Positions 21,726 to 30,071 of a stretch of 56,458 nucleotides of DNA are shown piece after piece. Source of the stretch: Opitutaceae bacterium. GTDB taxonomy: Bacteria > Verrucomicrobiota > Verrucomicrobiia > Opitutales > Opitutaceae. Under the pieces are notes generated by a model. That model was not told where the DNA came from and did no database searches. It was given only the letters and a program-made list of their open reading frames with translations. Positions within the stretch are counted from its first letter, which is position 1, and every line of letters begins with the position of its first letter. The stretch spans positions 1 through 56,458 of the forward strand of contig JAQUYL010000021.1 of assembly GCA_028691845.1 (NCBI GenBank), given 5' to 3'. The position numbers and the translations under genes were made by a program.

Positions 21726-23906
21726 ATGACGATGCATCGATTCGTTTACCGCCCACAGCTTAGTGGGCTCATTGCATTATCGTTCGCCGCAGCAGCGACG
21801 ATTGCGATTGGGCAGACCGCCCCTCAACCCTCCTCCGTAGCCGCTGATGAAACCAATCTCGATAGCTATGTCGAGCAGACGACCACCATGGCGACCAAGG
21901 TGCCCGTCGAAAACAAGGAGCATGCCAAATCGCTGACCGAAATGAATGCCGCCGCCATCGGCGACCGCAAGGTGCAGAACCTGGAGGAACTCCAGCCCTA
22001 TGCGGTGGGCATGAACCGTGAGTCCACCAATTCCAACGGCTTCAATGTCCGCGGCTTTTCCAACGCCGGGACGTTCCTGCAGAATCTCCAGACCGACGGC
22101 CTGCAGGGCAGCTTGACCACCAAAGGATCGGCCAGCACGGCGAACACCGAGCGGGTCGAAGTGCTAAAGGGCCCCAATTCGGTCCTTTACGGACAGATGA
22201 ATCCCGGTGGCCTGATCAACCTGGTCACCAAGGGCCCAAAAATGAGGACGGAGCGAAGCTTCACTTTTCGCGTCTCATCCTATGCCTCGGACTTGAGCGG
22301 ATTGGGCAAGGATCTCGGCCTGAATGGAACGCTCGACATGACCGGACCGATCGATCAGGACCGGCACTGGCTTTACCGCTTGGTGGTGTTTGGCGAGGAC
22401 GCCAGTTCCTTCCGCTGGGGAATCGACTCCCAGACCTTCGGCTTATACCCGTCCATGACCTATCGTTGGACCAACGACACCTTCCTGACCCTCAAGGCCG
22501 AGTTATTTAAGAATCGGCGCGCCGCCGACGATGGCATGATCGCGCCGTGGAACAATCTCGGTTATCTGCCCGACTACCGGACGGTCTACAATGAGAAGAC
22601 GGACTGGGATCGCGACTTCGGCGAGAGCTTCAGCTCGACCTTTCAGCACAGATTCGACAACGGCTGGGCGATGCGCGCACAGACCCGCTCCGTTTGGCAT
22701 GGCGACACCCGCCAAGCCCTGTCGACATCAGGAACCCTGGTTTCGAAATATCCCGTTGAAGACTCCACGCTCCGGCGCCGGTATCAGAAACAAAAGAACG
22801 GGCACCGCTGGAATGTTGGGGATGCCAATGTTTTTGGCACTGTCGGCCCGGAATCCTTCCGCAACACCCTGCTTTTCGGCATGGGCGGCCTAATCGAATT
22901 CACCGACCTGTGGCGTGTCGGCTACGGCCCGATTGTTGCTACTCCGGTGACAATTTTTAATCCCATCCGGGGATTGCAGCCTTATCCGGCGGATGGCACC
23001 GGGCAGCAGGAACCGGTGCAGAACATCTATTCCTATGGGTTTTACGCTTCCGATTTGATGAAAATCGGTGACCGGACGAATGTGACCCTGGGCATCCGCC
23101 GCGACCAGACAAATGCGCATGCCTATGATGCCATTCGGAAAAGGTACTACAGCCAGAACGTCAATGCCGTCGTGTACCAAGCCGGCATCGTCTACAAACT
23201 GACCGATCTGCTTTCGATCTACGCCTGCACCAGCCAGTCCTTCAAGCCCAACAATCTCACCAATGTCGACGCCACCGGACGGTCCGGTTTCCCGCCGGAA
23301 GAAGGCGAACAGATTGAAGCGGGCTTCAAAGTGCAAAATGCCGACTCCAGTCTCTTTACCACGCTGGCCGCCTATGAAATCAAAAAGACCAACGTGCTGG
23401 TCGGCACCGGTCTGAATCTCCCTGACGGCCAGGGCATCATGCGGGTCGACGGCGAGCAGACCAGCAAGGGCGTCGAATGGGAGGGGTCTTGGATGCCCAT
23501 CCCCAACTGGCAGCTCCAGGCTGGCATGGCCTACAATGCAGCCACCATCACCAAGTCCAATAATCTGGCCATAATCGACAAGGACCTGGCGAATGCGCCT
23601 CGGGCCAGTGGCAGCCTGTGGACACGCTACAACATCGCCACGGGCTCTCTCAAGGGACTCGGCGCTGGCGTGGGGACTTTCTATATCGGCAAGCGCTATG
23701 GTGGCTCTCCGGACTCGAATTACTTCGTCCAGCCGGGATACACGCGCGTGGACTTGGCTTTCTATTACCGGTGGAAGAGTTCCAACTTCACCGTCAATAT
23801 CGGAAACGTCCTCGACCGGAAGTACATCGGCCATGCCCGAACGTTCCAGAATATCTTTCCCGGTGAGCCCCGTAAGATTTCGTTCACCATGCGGACGGAA
23901 TTCTAA
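21726..23906 (+). CDS. TonB-dependent siderophore receptor
   Basis: This 726-aa outer-membrane receptor has a signal peptide (LIALSFAAAATIAIGQ), a plug domain and a 22-strand-type barrel. The plug shows NLEELQPYAVGM, FNVRGFSNAG, VEVLKGPNSVLYGQMNPGGLINLV, the standard siderophore-receptor series. The barrel ends in a terminal Phe (SFTMRTEF) needed for BAM-dependent insertion. The closest type by these motifs is the FhuA/ferrichrome-iron group; the ligand is not determined. No clear TonB box was seen after the signal peptide. No TonB, ExbB or siderophore genes are adjacent, so energy must come from genes elsewhere. Confidence 0.92.
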   Translation: MTMHRFVYRPQLSGLIALSFAAAATIAIGQTAPQPSSVAADETNLDSYVEQTTTMATKVPVENKEHAKSLTEMNAAAIGDRKVQNLEELQPYAVGMNRESTNSNGFNVRGFSNAGTFLQNLQTDGLQGSLTTKGSASTANTERVEVLKGPNSVLYGQMNPGGLINLVTKGPKMRTERSFTFRVSSYASDLSGLGKDLGLNGTLDMTGPIDQDRHWLYRLVVFGEDASSFRWGIDSQTFGLYPSMTYRWTNDTFLTLKAELFKNRRAADDGMIAPWNNLGYLPDYRTVYNEKTDWDRDFGESFSSTFQHRFDNGWAMRAQTRSVWHGDTRQALSTSGTLVSKYPVEDSTLRRRYQKQKNGHRWNVGDANVFGTVGPESFRNTLLFGMGGLIEFTDLWRVGYGPIVATPVTIFNPIRGLQPYPADGTGQQEPVQNIYSYGFYASDLMKIGDRTNVTLGIRRDQTNAHAYDAIRKRYYSQNVNAVVYQAGIVYKLTDLLSIYACTSQSFKPNNLTNVDATGRSGFPPEEGEQIEAGFKVQNADSSLFTTLAAYEIKKTNVLVGTGLNLPDGQGIMRVDGEQTSKGVEWEGSWMPIPNWQLQAGMAYNAATITKSNNLAIIDKDLANAPRASGSLWTRYNIATGSLKGLGAGVGTFYIGKRYGGSPDSNYFVQPGYTRVDLAFYYRWKSSNFTVNIGNVLDRKYIGHARTFQNIFPGEPRKISFTMRTEF

Positions 23907-23947
23907 ACCCGCGCTTTCGAGACCTCTGCGGTCTAACTCATTCGCTG

Positions 23948-23966
23948 CCCCGGCCGCAAGCCGGGG
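23948..23966 (+). terminator. Possible terminator hairpin after the TonB receptor
   Basis: A 7-bp stem CCCCGGC/GCCGGGG (23948-23954 and 23960-23966) with loop CGCAA lies 41 nt past the receptor stop. It lacks a proper T tract (TAGTTTGCG follows), so it may be an intrinsic terminator of low strength or a plain intergenic hairpin. Confidence 0.4.
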
Positions 23967-24047
23967 TAGTTTGCGTTAAGGCCCGCGAGGGGATCGTCTC
24001 GCAAGGCGCCTACCGCAGTCAAAAAATGTCGTGGCCGGTTCTTGCCG

Positions 24048-24112
24048 CTGGAGCGCGGGCGACCTCGCCCGCCATACGCGCCTGATTCCGCGGCGGGTCG
24101 CCGCGGCTCCAG
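24048..24112. repeat. REP-like nested hairpin element
   Basis: Outer arms CTGGAGC (24048-24054) and GCTCCAG (24106-24112) enclose two GC-rich hairpins: GCGGGCGA-CC-TCGCCCGC at 24055-24072, and CCGCGGCG at 24088-24095 with CGCCGCGG at 24099-24106. Together they can form a three-way junction. Position between convergent genes and architecture resemble REP/BIME elements. Confidence 0.7.
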
Positions 24113-24170
24113 TCATCCTTCGGCGCGACCTGGATCAGGCCCCAGCGGCCACAGTTTCACTCAAACTGTT

Positions 24171-24542
24171 CTAGATGTGCTTCGAGTCGTGCTCGTCCTT
24201 TTTGTGGTAACCGGTTTCCTGACGCTGAAAGTTCACGGCGTTCTTCTTCAGATAAGCTTGATAGACGTCTTCTGCGGTCATGCCCAAGCATTGCGCCAGT
24301 GAAACCAGAAAGTGAAACAGATCGACGATCTCGACCCGGGCATTTTGCTCGTCAAATTTCTGATATTTGGCCCACCATTTCCAAGGCACCGAGTCAATCA
24401 GCTCCGCCGTCTCCTGCTGCAGTGCGCGGGTGTAGTTGAGAATCCACTTGGCCTTCTCCTCATCGGAAGCCGGGGGCAAATTCACCCCAATACGCTTATT
24501 CAGCGCATCTTGCATGCGAAAAATCTCTTCGAGTTTGTCCAT
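24171..24542 (-). CDS. dUTPase-family (dimeric, all-alpha NTP pyrophosphatase)
   Basis: This 123-aa protein has the dimeric dUTPase fold seen in Campylobacter, trypanosomatids and phages, not the common trimeric Dut. Features are ILNYTRALQQETAELIDSVPWKWW (the E-x-x-E metal site with the WKWW aromatic block) and NARVEIVDLFHFLVSLAQCLGM (the E-x-x-D metal site). These enzymes hydrolyse dUTP to dUMP, keeping uracil out of DNA and feeding dTMP synthesis. The start is the ATG at 24542; longer frames upstream have no family match. Confidence 0.88.
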   Translation of the reverse strand: MDKLEEIFRMQDALNKRIGVNLPPASDEEKAKWILNYTRALQQETAELIDSVPWKWWAKYQKFDEQNARVEIVDLFHFLVSLAQCLGMTAEDVYQAYLKKNAVNFQRQETGYHKKDEHDSKHI

Positions 24543-24735
24543 GTTATCTAAGCGTGGGCAGCCCCTGGCCCGCTGGCAAGCCTGCCTCGGCCTGATTTTG
24601 CAGTTGCGCTGTCCAGCCTGTTTGGCGACCCTGCTTATTTGCTGCCGCCGTAGAGCGCATTTCTGCGTTCCGGCCGGCACTCCAAATCCGCGTTCCCAAC
24701 ATTGGTGAGCGCCTACACAACAAGAAGTAACAGAC

Positions 24736-25746
24736 ATGTCCTCCAATGAATCGTCCGGTGCGTCCGCCGAAGGCACCGCGACCCCTCCCCCGGCGGCCGA
24801 TTCCACGGCCGTCCCCTCCTCCTTCGGCACTGGTCGCGGCTCAGGGCTGGCCCGCGGCAGACGCCCCACCCCCAGCAGCCCAACATCCACCCCGGCAGCG
24901 CCGACTGACTACACTCCGACCGCGATTGAAATCATCAACGCTCCGCGTGAGTACAAAAATCCGTTCGCTCCGCCTGCCGCGCCACCCGAACCCGCACCCG
25001 CCACTCCTCCGACGGTGACGGAACCCGCTGCGCCGGCTCCGGTCGTCAGCGACTCGACTCCTCCTGCCACTGGCACGCCGCCCGCCGGAATCGCCGGGCC
25101 CACCCTTGATACAGCGGCACCAGCGGTTCCGGAATTGTTCCCTCTGGACAAGACAGCTGAAGCAGCCTCCGTCGATGCCACGAAGGCTGAACTCAAGATT
25201 CTTCCTCCGGAAAAACAAAGAGCCACGCCAGCCCAGACCTGGGAAAGCGCCAGTTTCCGGCCCCAACGCGAGCCTTATGGCGAACGCCAGCGCCGCAACG
25301 GACGTCCGCCGCGCGACCGGGATCAGTTCCGGCACGAGCGTCCCGAAAACCGACGACCTGAAGCCTCATTGCCGCCCGCTGAAAGCACCGCCGAGGAACC
25401 GAAAAAATCCGGTGGGCTGTTCGGATGGGTAAAGTCATTCTTTGGTGGCGAATCCAAGGAAAATCCTCCGGCGGAAGGCGCCACTGCCGCCCAGCCGTCC
25501 CGCGAAGGCGAATTCCGCGGCCAGCGTCACCGCCGTCATCGCGGCGGTCGCGGCCGGGGACGGGGCGGCCCCAATCAGGACCAGGGAGGCGGAGGCCAGC
25601 GCGGCGGAGAAGGCCAGCCCCGCGAAGGCGAATTCCGCGGCCAGCGTCATGGCCGGAACCGCCGTCATCGCGGAGGACAAGGCCGGGGCGGACAGTACCG
25701 CGGCGAATATCACGGGGGCGGTCAGGGCGGCGGTCAGCCCACTTGA
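24736..25746 (+). CDS. Disordered Pro/Ala- and RGG-rich protein
   Basis: This 336-aa protein is almost entirely low complexity. Residues about 1-165 are rich in Pro, Ala, Thr and Ser. Residues about 185-215 are Arg-rich (RQRRNGRPPRDRDQFRHERP). A short ordered motif KKSGGLFGWVKSFFGGES follows. The last 80 residues are RGG-like and contain two copies of REGEFRGQRH encoded by a 29-nt direct repeat exactly 120 bp apart (25501 and 25621). RGG tails in other proteins bind RNA and drive condensation; that function is inferred only from composition. It ends at a good intrinsic terminator, so it is probably a single-gene unit. Confidence 0.65.
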   Translation: MSSNESSGASAEGTATPPPAADSTAVPSSFGTGRGSGLARGRRPTPSSPTSTPAAPTDYTPTAIEIINAPREYKNPFAPPAAPPEPAPATPPTVTEPAAPAPVVSDSTPPATGTPPAGIAGPTLDTAAPAVPELFPLDKTAEAASVDATKAELKILPPEKQRATPAQTWESASFRPQREPYGERQRRNGRPPRDRDQFRHERPENRRPEASLPPAESTAEEPKKSGGLFGWVKSFFGGESKENPPAEGATAAQPSREGEFRGQRHRRHRGGRGRGRGGPNQDQGGGGQRGGEGQPREGEFRGQRHGRNRRHRGGQGRGGQYRGEYHGGGQGGGQPT

Positions 25747-25781
25747 TACTTGCCAACGCGCTCCGCGCGACTCGGATTTCA

Positions 25782-25811
25782 AGGCGTTCGCTCTTCGCGG
25801 ACGCCTTTTTT
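25782..25811 (+). terminator. Rho-independent terminator of the RGG-rich gene
   Basis: A 10-bp stem AGGCGTTCGC (25782-25791) pairs with GCGGACGCCT (25797-25806) with one G-T wobble, a TCTTC loop and six T residues. Confidence 0.85.
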
Positions 25812-25902
25812 ATTCCCATCTGTCCTTGCGGGGGGCGCAGTGCCGAAGCAATCTTGCGCGATTGCCGGGCGGCTGTTTCGCTCGCGATGACAATCCTCCA
25901 TC

Positions 25903-27192
25903 ATGGCTGATCTAATTGTTAACGGTGGCAAGCCCCTCAGCGGCACGCTCACCCCCTCCGGCAACAAAAACTCCGCGTTGCCCCTCATCTGCGCCTCTCT
26001 GCTCACCGACGCCCCCGTCACGCTCCGCAACGTCCCTCTTATCACTGATGTTGAAAAGCTGGTCAGCTTTCTCGCCGAACAGGGCTCGCGCATCGATTGG
26101 GACCGGGACGCCGGCCGGATGACGCTCGACCATTCGACCTTCGACTCCGACCGCCTGCGCGGTGAACTTCCGGCCGGCATGCGGTCGTCCGTGCTGCTGT
26201 TTGCGCCGCTGCTGCAGCGCATGCGCCGGCTCGCCATCCCGGCGAACACCAAGGGCTGCTCGCTCGGCATCCGCGAACTTGATCCGCACCTCGAGATTCT
26301 GGGGAAACTCGGGGCAAAGATCTCGCACAACGGCACCCTGACGATGCGCCTGAAGGGGCGCTTCACCGCCGCGCGCCACTGGCCCGACTACATGTCCGTC
26401 ACCGCGACGGAAAACTTCATCATGGCCGCCGCTCTGGCCGACGGCACATCCACACTCATCAACGCCGCCAGCGAGCCCCACGTGCAGGATCTCTGCCGAA
26501 TGCTCGCCGCCCTGGGCGCCAGAATTGAGGGGATCGGGACGAGCAAACTCACCGTCCGGGGCGTCAGGAAACTCGCTGGCACCACCTTCACGATTAGCAG
26601 CGATTACCACGAGATCGTCACCTTCCTCGCGCTGGGCGCCATCACAGGCGGCGAAGTCCGGGTCAGAAATTCGCTCCCCGAGCACTTTGACCTGATCGTC
26701 CGCGCCTTCCGAAAACTCGGGGTTGAAATCAGCCATCAGGGCGACACCGCCATCGTCCGGCGCGGCCAGCAGCTGGTCGTCGAGCAACCCTACACGACCA
26801 ACCTGCTGCCGAAGATCGAGGCGGCGCCATGGCCCTATTTCCCCGTGGACCTGCTGCCGTGCCTGATCGCGCTCTCGGTGCGCGCGGACGGTGCGGTCAT
26901 GTTCTGGAACAAGGTCTACGAGGGCGGCTTCACGTGGATTCCAGAACTGGTGAAGTTTGGCGCCCATGTCGTCGTCAGCGATCCGCACCGGGTCATTGTG
27001 TTCGGCCACCGTCCCCTGCGTCCCTCGGTCGTCGACGCACCCTATATCATCCGAGCCGCCGTCGCGCTCTTCCTCGTCGCCGCCAGCATTCCCGGCCGCA
27101 GCGTGGTCAAGAATGCGGACATCATCCGGCGCGCCCACCCCAACTTCGTCGAGAATCTGCGCAGCCTCGGCGCCGAGGTGGAGTGGCAATGA
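25903..27192 (+). CDS. murA: MurA-like UDP-N-acetylglucosamine enolpyruvyltransferase (divergent)
   Basis: This 429-aa EPT-family enzyme is expected to transfer enolpyruvate from PEP to UDP-GlcNAc, the first committed step of peptidoglycan synthesis. PSGNKNSALPLICASLL holds the Lys-Asn pair of the active site. KGCSLGIRELDPH carries the catalytic Cys in the fosfomycin-target position, and YFPVDLLP aligns with the FPTD block containing the catalytic Asp. Compared with canonical MurA the Cys loop and the DLRASA block (here PYIIRAAVAL) are altered, so it could be a specialised paralogue. It heads a run with ruvB and a sugar kinase. AATCCTCC before the ATG offers little ribosome binding. Confidence 0.82.
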   Translation: MADLIVNGGKPLSGTLTPSGNKNSALPLICASLLTDAPVTLRNVPLITDVEKLVSFLAEQGSRIDWDRDAGRMTLDHSTFDSDRLRGELPAGMRSSVLLFAPLLQRMRRLAIPANTKGCSLGIRELDPHLEILGKLGAKISHNGTLTMRLKGRFTAARHWPDYMSVTATENFIMAAALADGTSTLINAASEPHVQDLCRMLAALGARIEGIGTSKLTVRGVRKLAGTTFTISSDYHEIVTFLALGAITGGEVRVRNSLPEHFDLIVRAFRKLGVEISHQGDTAIVRRGQQLVVEQPYTTNLLPKIEAAPWPYFPVDLLPCLIALSVRADGAVMFWNKVYEGGFTWIPELVKFGAHVVVSDPHRVIVFGHRPLRPSVVDAPYIIRAAVALFLVAASIPGRSVVKNADIIRRAHPNFVENLRSLGAEVEWQ

Positions 27193-27271
27193 TGCCATTC
27201 CTGCCGCTGGATTCCTTGCACCGCCCCCCGCTCGGCTTGTCACTTAGCACGCAGTGAAGGATCCCTCCTCC

Positions 27272-28312
27272 ATGCCCCCTGATCCAGCAAAAGGCACCAA
27301 TTTCATCGCCACGACACTCGCGACGCCCCTCTCCTCCTCCGAGGCCGCCCTGCGTCCGCTCACTTTCGCCGACTTTGCCGGCCAGCCGAAGACGGTCGAA
27401 CGCCTCAAGGTCATGGTCGGCGCGGCCCGGCGCCGCGGCGAGGCCCTGAACCACATCCTGCTCAGCGGCCCCCCTGGACTTGGAAAGACCACCCTCGCAT
27501 TCATCCTCGGCCATGAATTGGGCCGCAATGTGCGTGTGACCTCCGGCCCGGTGGTCGAAAAGGCCGGCGACCTGGCCGGCCTGCTCACCAATCTCGAGGA
27601 GGGTGACCTCCTTTTTATCGATGAAATTCACCGTATTCCGAAGACCGTCGAGGAATATCTATACTCGGCGATGGAGGATTTCCGGCTCGATATCATGATC
27701 GACCAGGGGCCCAACGCCCGCAGTGTCCGGCTCTCGATTCCACGCTTCACCCTTGTCGGCGCCACCACCCGCTCCGGCCTGCTGACCGCGCCGCTGCGCA
27801 GCCGCTTCACCCTCCACACACGCCTCGATTACTACGACCATGCCACGCTAGAAGGCATTGTCTGCCGCAGTTGCGGCCTCCTCAAGGTCGAGATCGACTC
27901 CGGTGGCGCGCAGGAAATCGCCTCGCGCGCCCGGGGCACGCCCCGCATTGCCAACAACCTTGTTAACTTCGTCCGTGATTTTGCCCAGGAAAAGGCCAAC
28001 GGCAGAATTACCCGGCCCGTCGCTGCGGCCGCGCTGGAACTCCTGGAGATCGACGCCGCCGGCCTCGACGAAATGGACAAACGCATCCTCCGCCTCATCG
28101 CCGAGCATCATCGCGGCGGCCCGGTCGGCCTTGGCACCATTGCCGTCGCGGTGGGCGAGGAGGCAGACACGCTCGAGGAGGTGCACGAGCCCTTCCTGAT
28201 CCAGGAAGGCTACCTGCAGCGCACGCCCCAAGGCCGCGTCCTCACGGCCAAGGGCTACCTCGCCATCGGCCTCAAGCCGCTCGCGGGAGGCGACCAGCAA
28301 TCCCTCTTGTAA
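27272..28312 (+). CDS. ruvB: Holliday junction branch migration ATPase
   Basis: This 346-aa AAA+ motor forms hexameric rings that drive branch migration together with RuvA. Markers are RPLTFADFAGQPKTVERLKV, Walker A SGPPGLGKTT, Walker B LLFIDEIHR, sensor VGATTRSGLLTAPLRSRF and the C-terminal winged helix (LGTIAVAVGEEADTLEEVHEPFLIQEGYLQRTPQGR). ATG 27272 is preferred because AAGGA lies ten bases upstream; a GTG 18 bases earlier has no ribosome binding site. It follows the murA-like gene by about 80 bp and may be cotranscribed with it. Confidence 0.96.
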   Translation: MPPDPAKGTNFIATTLATPLSSSEAALRPLTFADFAGQPKTVERLKVMVGAARRRGEALNHILLSGPPGLGKTTLAFILGHELGRNVRVTSGPVVEKAGDLAGLLTNLEEGDLLFIDEIHRIPKTVEEYLYSAMEDFRLDIMIDQGPNARSVRLSIPRFTLVGATTRSGLLTAPLRSRFTLHTRLDYYDHATLEGIVCRSCGLLKVEIDSGGAQEIASRARGTPRIANNLVNFVRDFAQEKANGRITRPVAAAALELLEIDAAGLDEMDKRILRLIAEHHRGGPVGLGTIAVAVGEEADTLEEVHEPFLIQEGYLQRTPQGRVLTAKGYLAIGLKPLAGGDQQSLL

Positions 28313-28372
28313 GAACAGCGCCCCCCCGAACATGATGAGCTGCCGGATGCCCCTTCTCCTCTAGCCCGCACC

Positions 28373-29260
28373 ATGCACCCGCTACAGCCCATCGTCCTCT
28401 GTTTCGGCGAAATCCTCTGGGATTTCCTGCCCGACGGTCTTTTCCCCGGCGGGGCCCCCTTGAATGTCGCCTACCACCTGAAAAACCTCGGGGCGGACGT
28501 GCGTCTCGTCTCCGCCGTCGGTCGCGACCTGCTGGGCGATGAGCTGCTGCGCCGCCTGCGGCACTGGCATCTCGATACCGCCGGCATCTCGCGTCACCAG
28601 GGCCTGCCCACCGGCTATGTGCGGGTCTCCCTTCCCTCAAAAGGCGACGCGCAGTTCGAGATCATTCCGAGTGTCGCCTGGGACCAGATCGGGACGAACG
28701 AGGATGTCATCCGCGCCGCCCACAGTGCCCGCGCCTTCGTCTTCGGCTCGCTCGCGCAGCGTTCCACCATGAACCGCGCTACGCTCGAGCGATTGCTGGC
28801 CGTGCTGCCGCCGGACGCCGAGCGGGTTTGCGACGTCAACCTCCGTCCGCCACATGACGACCTTCCGCTGGCGCACGAACTGGCCCGGAAGGCCACCCTG
28901 CTCAAGCTCAACGCCGCCGAAGCCGCCCGGCTTGCCGCCAGCGAGTCCGCCTCGCCCGGTCGGGAGGAGGCTCACGCCCGTGCCCTCGCCGAGCAGACCG
29001 GCTGCGCCACGATATGCATCACCGCCGGCGCGCGCGGGGCGGGCTTGCTGAGCAGGGGCCAGTGGACTTGGGAACCCGCGCAACCGGTGACCGTGGTCGA
29101 TCCGGTCGGGGCCGGCGATGCGTTTCTCGCCGCCTTTATCGCGCTGAGGCTCGATGGCCGCCCGCCGGCCGAGTGTCTGGCCGGCGCCTGCCGTCTAGGT
29201 GAATGGGTCGCGTCCCGGCGCGGCGCCACGCCGGTTCATCACACGGCGAAGGCACACTAG
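28373..29260 (+). CDS. PfkB-family carbohydrate kinase (fructokinase-like)
   Basis: This 295-aa ribokinase-fold sugar kinase begins LCFGEILWDFLPDGLFPGGAPLNVAYHLKNLGA, the fructokinase version of the first PfkB signature. NLRPPHDDL follows in the middle, and the second signature VVDPVGAGDAFLAAF carries the catalytic Asp and anion hole. The N-terminal wording (GEILWD, GGAPLNVAYHL) favours fructose over ribose or adenosine, but substrate remains inference. It ends just before the long palindrome at 29270-29320. Confidence 0.88.
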   Translation: MHPLQPIVLCFGEILWDFLPDGLFPGGAPLNVAYHLKNLGADVRLVSAVGRDLLGDELLRRLRHWHLDTAGISRHQGLPTGYVRVSLPSKGDAQFEIIPSVAWDQIGTNEDVIRAAHSARAFVFGSLAQRSTMNRATLERLLAVLPPDAERVCDVNLRPPHDDLPLAHELARKATLLKLNAAEAARLAASESASPGREEAHARALAEQTGCATICITAGARGAGLLSRGQWTWEPAQPVTVVDPVGAGDAFLAAFIALRLDGRPPAECLAGACRLGEWVASRRGATPVHHTAKAH

Positions 29261-29269
29261 AATCCCCCG

Positions 29270-29320
29270 AGAGTCCTGTGCGTAACGTCAACTATTAGTT
29301 GACGTGCATGTGAGGACTCT
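29270..29320. repeat. Long interrupted palindrome containing repeat copy 2
   Basis: The sequence is symmetric about 29295. The inner arms make a perfect 21-nt palindrome (ACGTCAACTA-T-TAGTTGACGT, 29285-29305), seven mismatched positions follow on each side, and the outer arms AGAGTCCT (29270-29277) and AGGACTCT (29313-29320) match again. The inner 19 nt are identical to 2694-2712. It lies between the 3' ends of convergent genes, so a bidirectional terminator is possible although there is no T tract. Confidence 0.85.
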
Positions 29321-30071
29321 AGACGTCGCCCAACTGCGGGCGGAGCACGAGCTCCTCGACAACGCTGCGGCGGCTGAGGCGATAAACATCCAGGATGGCC
29401 CGGGCGACATCATCGGCAGGCATCATCCGCTTCCTGTCCACCCCGCTGCCGGCCCATGACGGCGTGAATGTAGCGCCCGGGCAGACGCAGCAGACCCGCA
29501 CTCCCTTGTCCTTCAGTTCGGCCCGCATCACCTGGCTGAGTCCGGTGACGCCGAACTTGGCCGATGAGTATGCCGCACCGCCCGGATACGCCTGCAAGCC
29601 GGCGATGGAGCTCACGTTGAAGACATCGCCGCGGCGGCGCCTGACCATGCCGGGCACCAGCGCCCGCGAGACGAGAAATATACTGCGCAGGTTCGCACGG
29701 ACGATCCGGTCGAAATCCGCGATGCTCATCTTCAAAAATGGAGCGCTGAAGAATTTGCCGGCATTATTGATAATTGCATCCACCCCGCCGAAGCGCCCTG
29801 TCACGGCGTCAGCCATGGCCGCCACGGCCGCCTCGTCGCCGACGTCGCAGGGGAAAACCTCGACGGCGGCCGCCCCGAGCCGCCGGCAGGCGCGGGCCAC
29901 GGCACGCAGATTCCTCACGTTGCGCGCGACCAGAGCCAGGCGGCAGCGCTCCTCGCGGGCAAACACCTGGGCGGTGGCGGCGCCGATCCCCTGGGAAGCA
30001 CCGGTGATCAGAACAACGGGGGAGGAGCCCGCTGATCTCGCGGATGAACGCGGATTATTTTTCGGCTTCAC
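29319..30071 (-). CDS. Short-chain dehydrogenase/reductase, possibly sepiapterin-reductase-like
   Basis: This 250-aa classical SDR has the NAD(P)-binding loop ITGASQGIG, the structural IINNAGKFF, the catalytic Ser in NVSSIAGLQ and the YSSAKFG active-site Tyr/Lys. Arg residues after the second strand (ALVARNVRNLRAV) favour NADPH. The C-terminus (CPGATFTPSW, MMPADDVARAI, SVVEELVLRPQLGD) resembles, from memory, the Chlorobium sepiapterin reductase. The location downstream of FolE2 and PTPS fits tetrahydrobiopterin synthesis. The start is uncertain: no start codon lies close to the fold, and the nearest is GTG 30071, inside the tail of a broken GxxExxY gene. The first 15 or so residues therefore derive from foreign sequence. 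Confidence 0.78.
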   Translation of the reverse strand: MKPKNNPRSSARSAGSSPVVLITGASQGIGAATAQVFAREERCRLALVARNVRNLRAVARACRRLGAAAVEVFPCDVGDEAAVAAMADAVTGRFGGVDAIINNAGKFFSAPFLKMSIADFDRIVRANLRSIFLVSRALVPGMVRRRRGDVFNVSSIAGLQAYPGGAAYSSAKFGVTGLSQVMRAELKDKGVRVCCVCPGATFTPSWAGSGVDRKRMMPADDVARAILDVYRLSRRSVVEELVLRPQLGDV

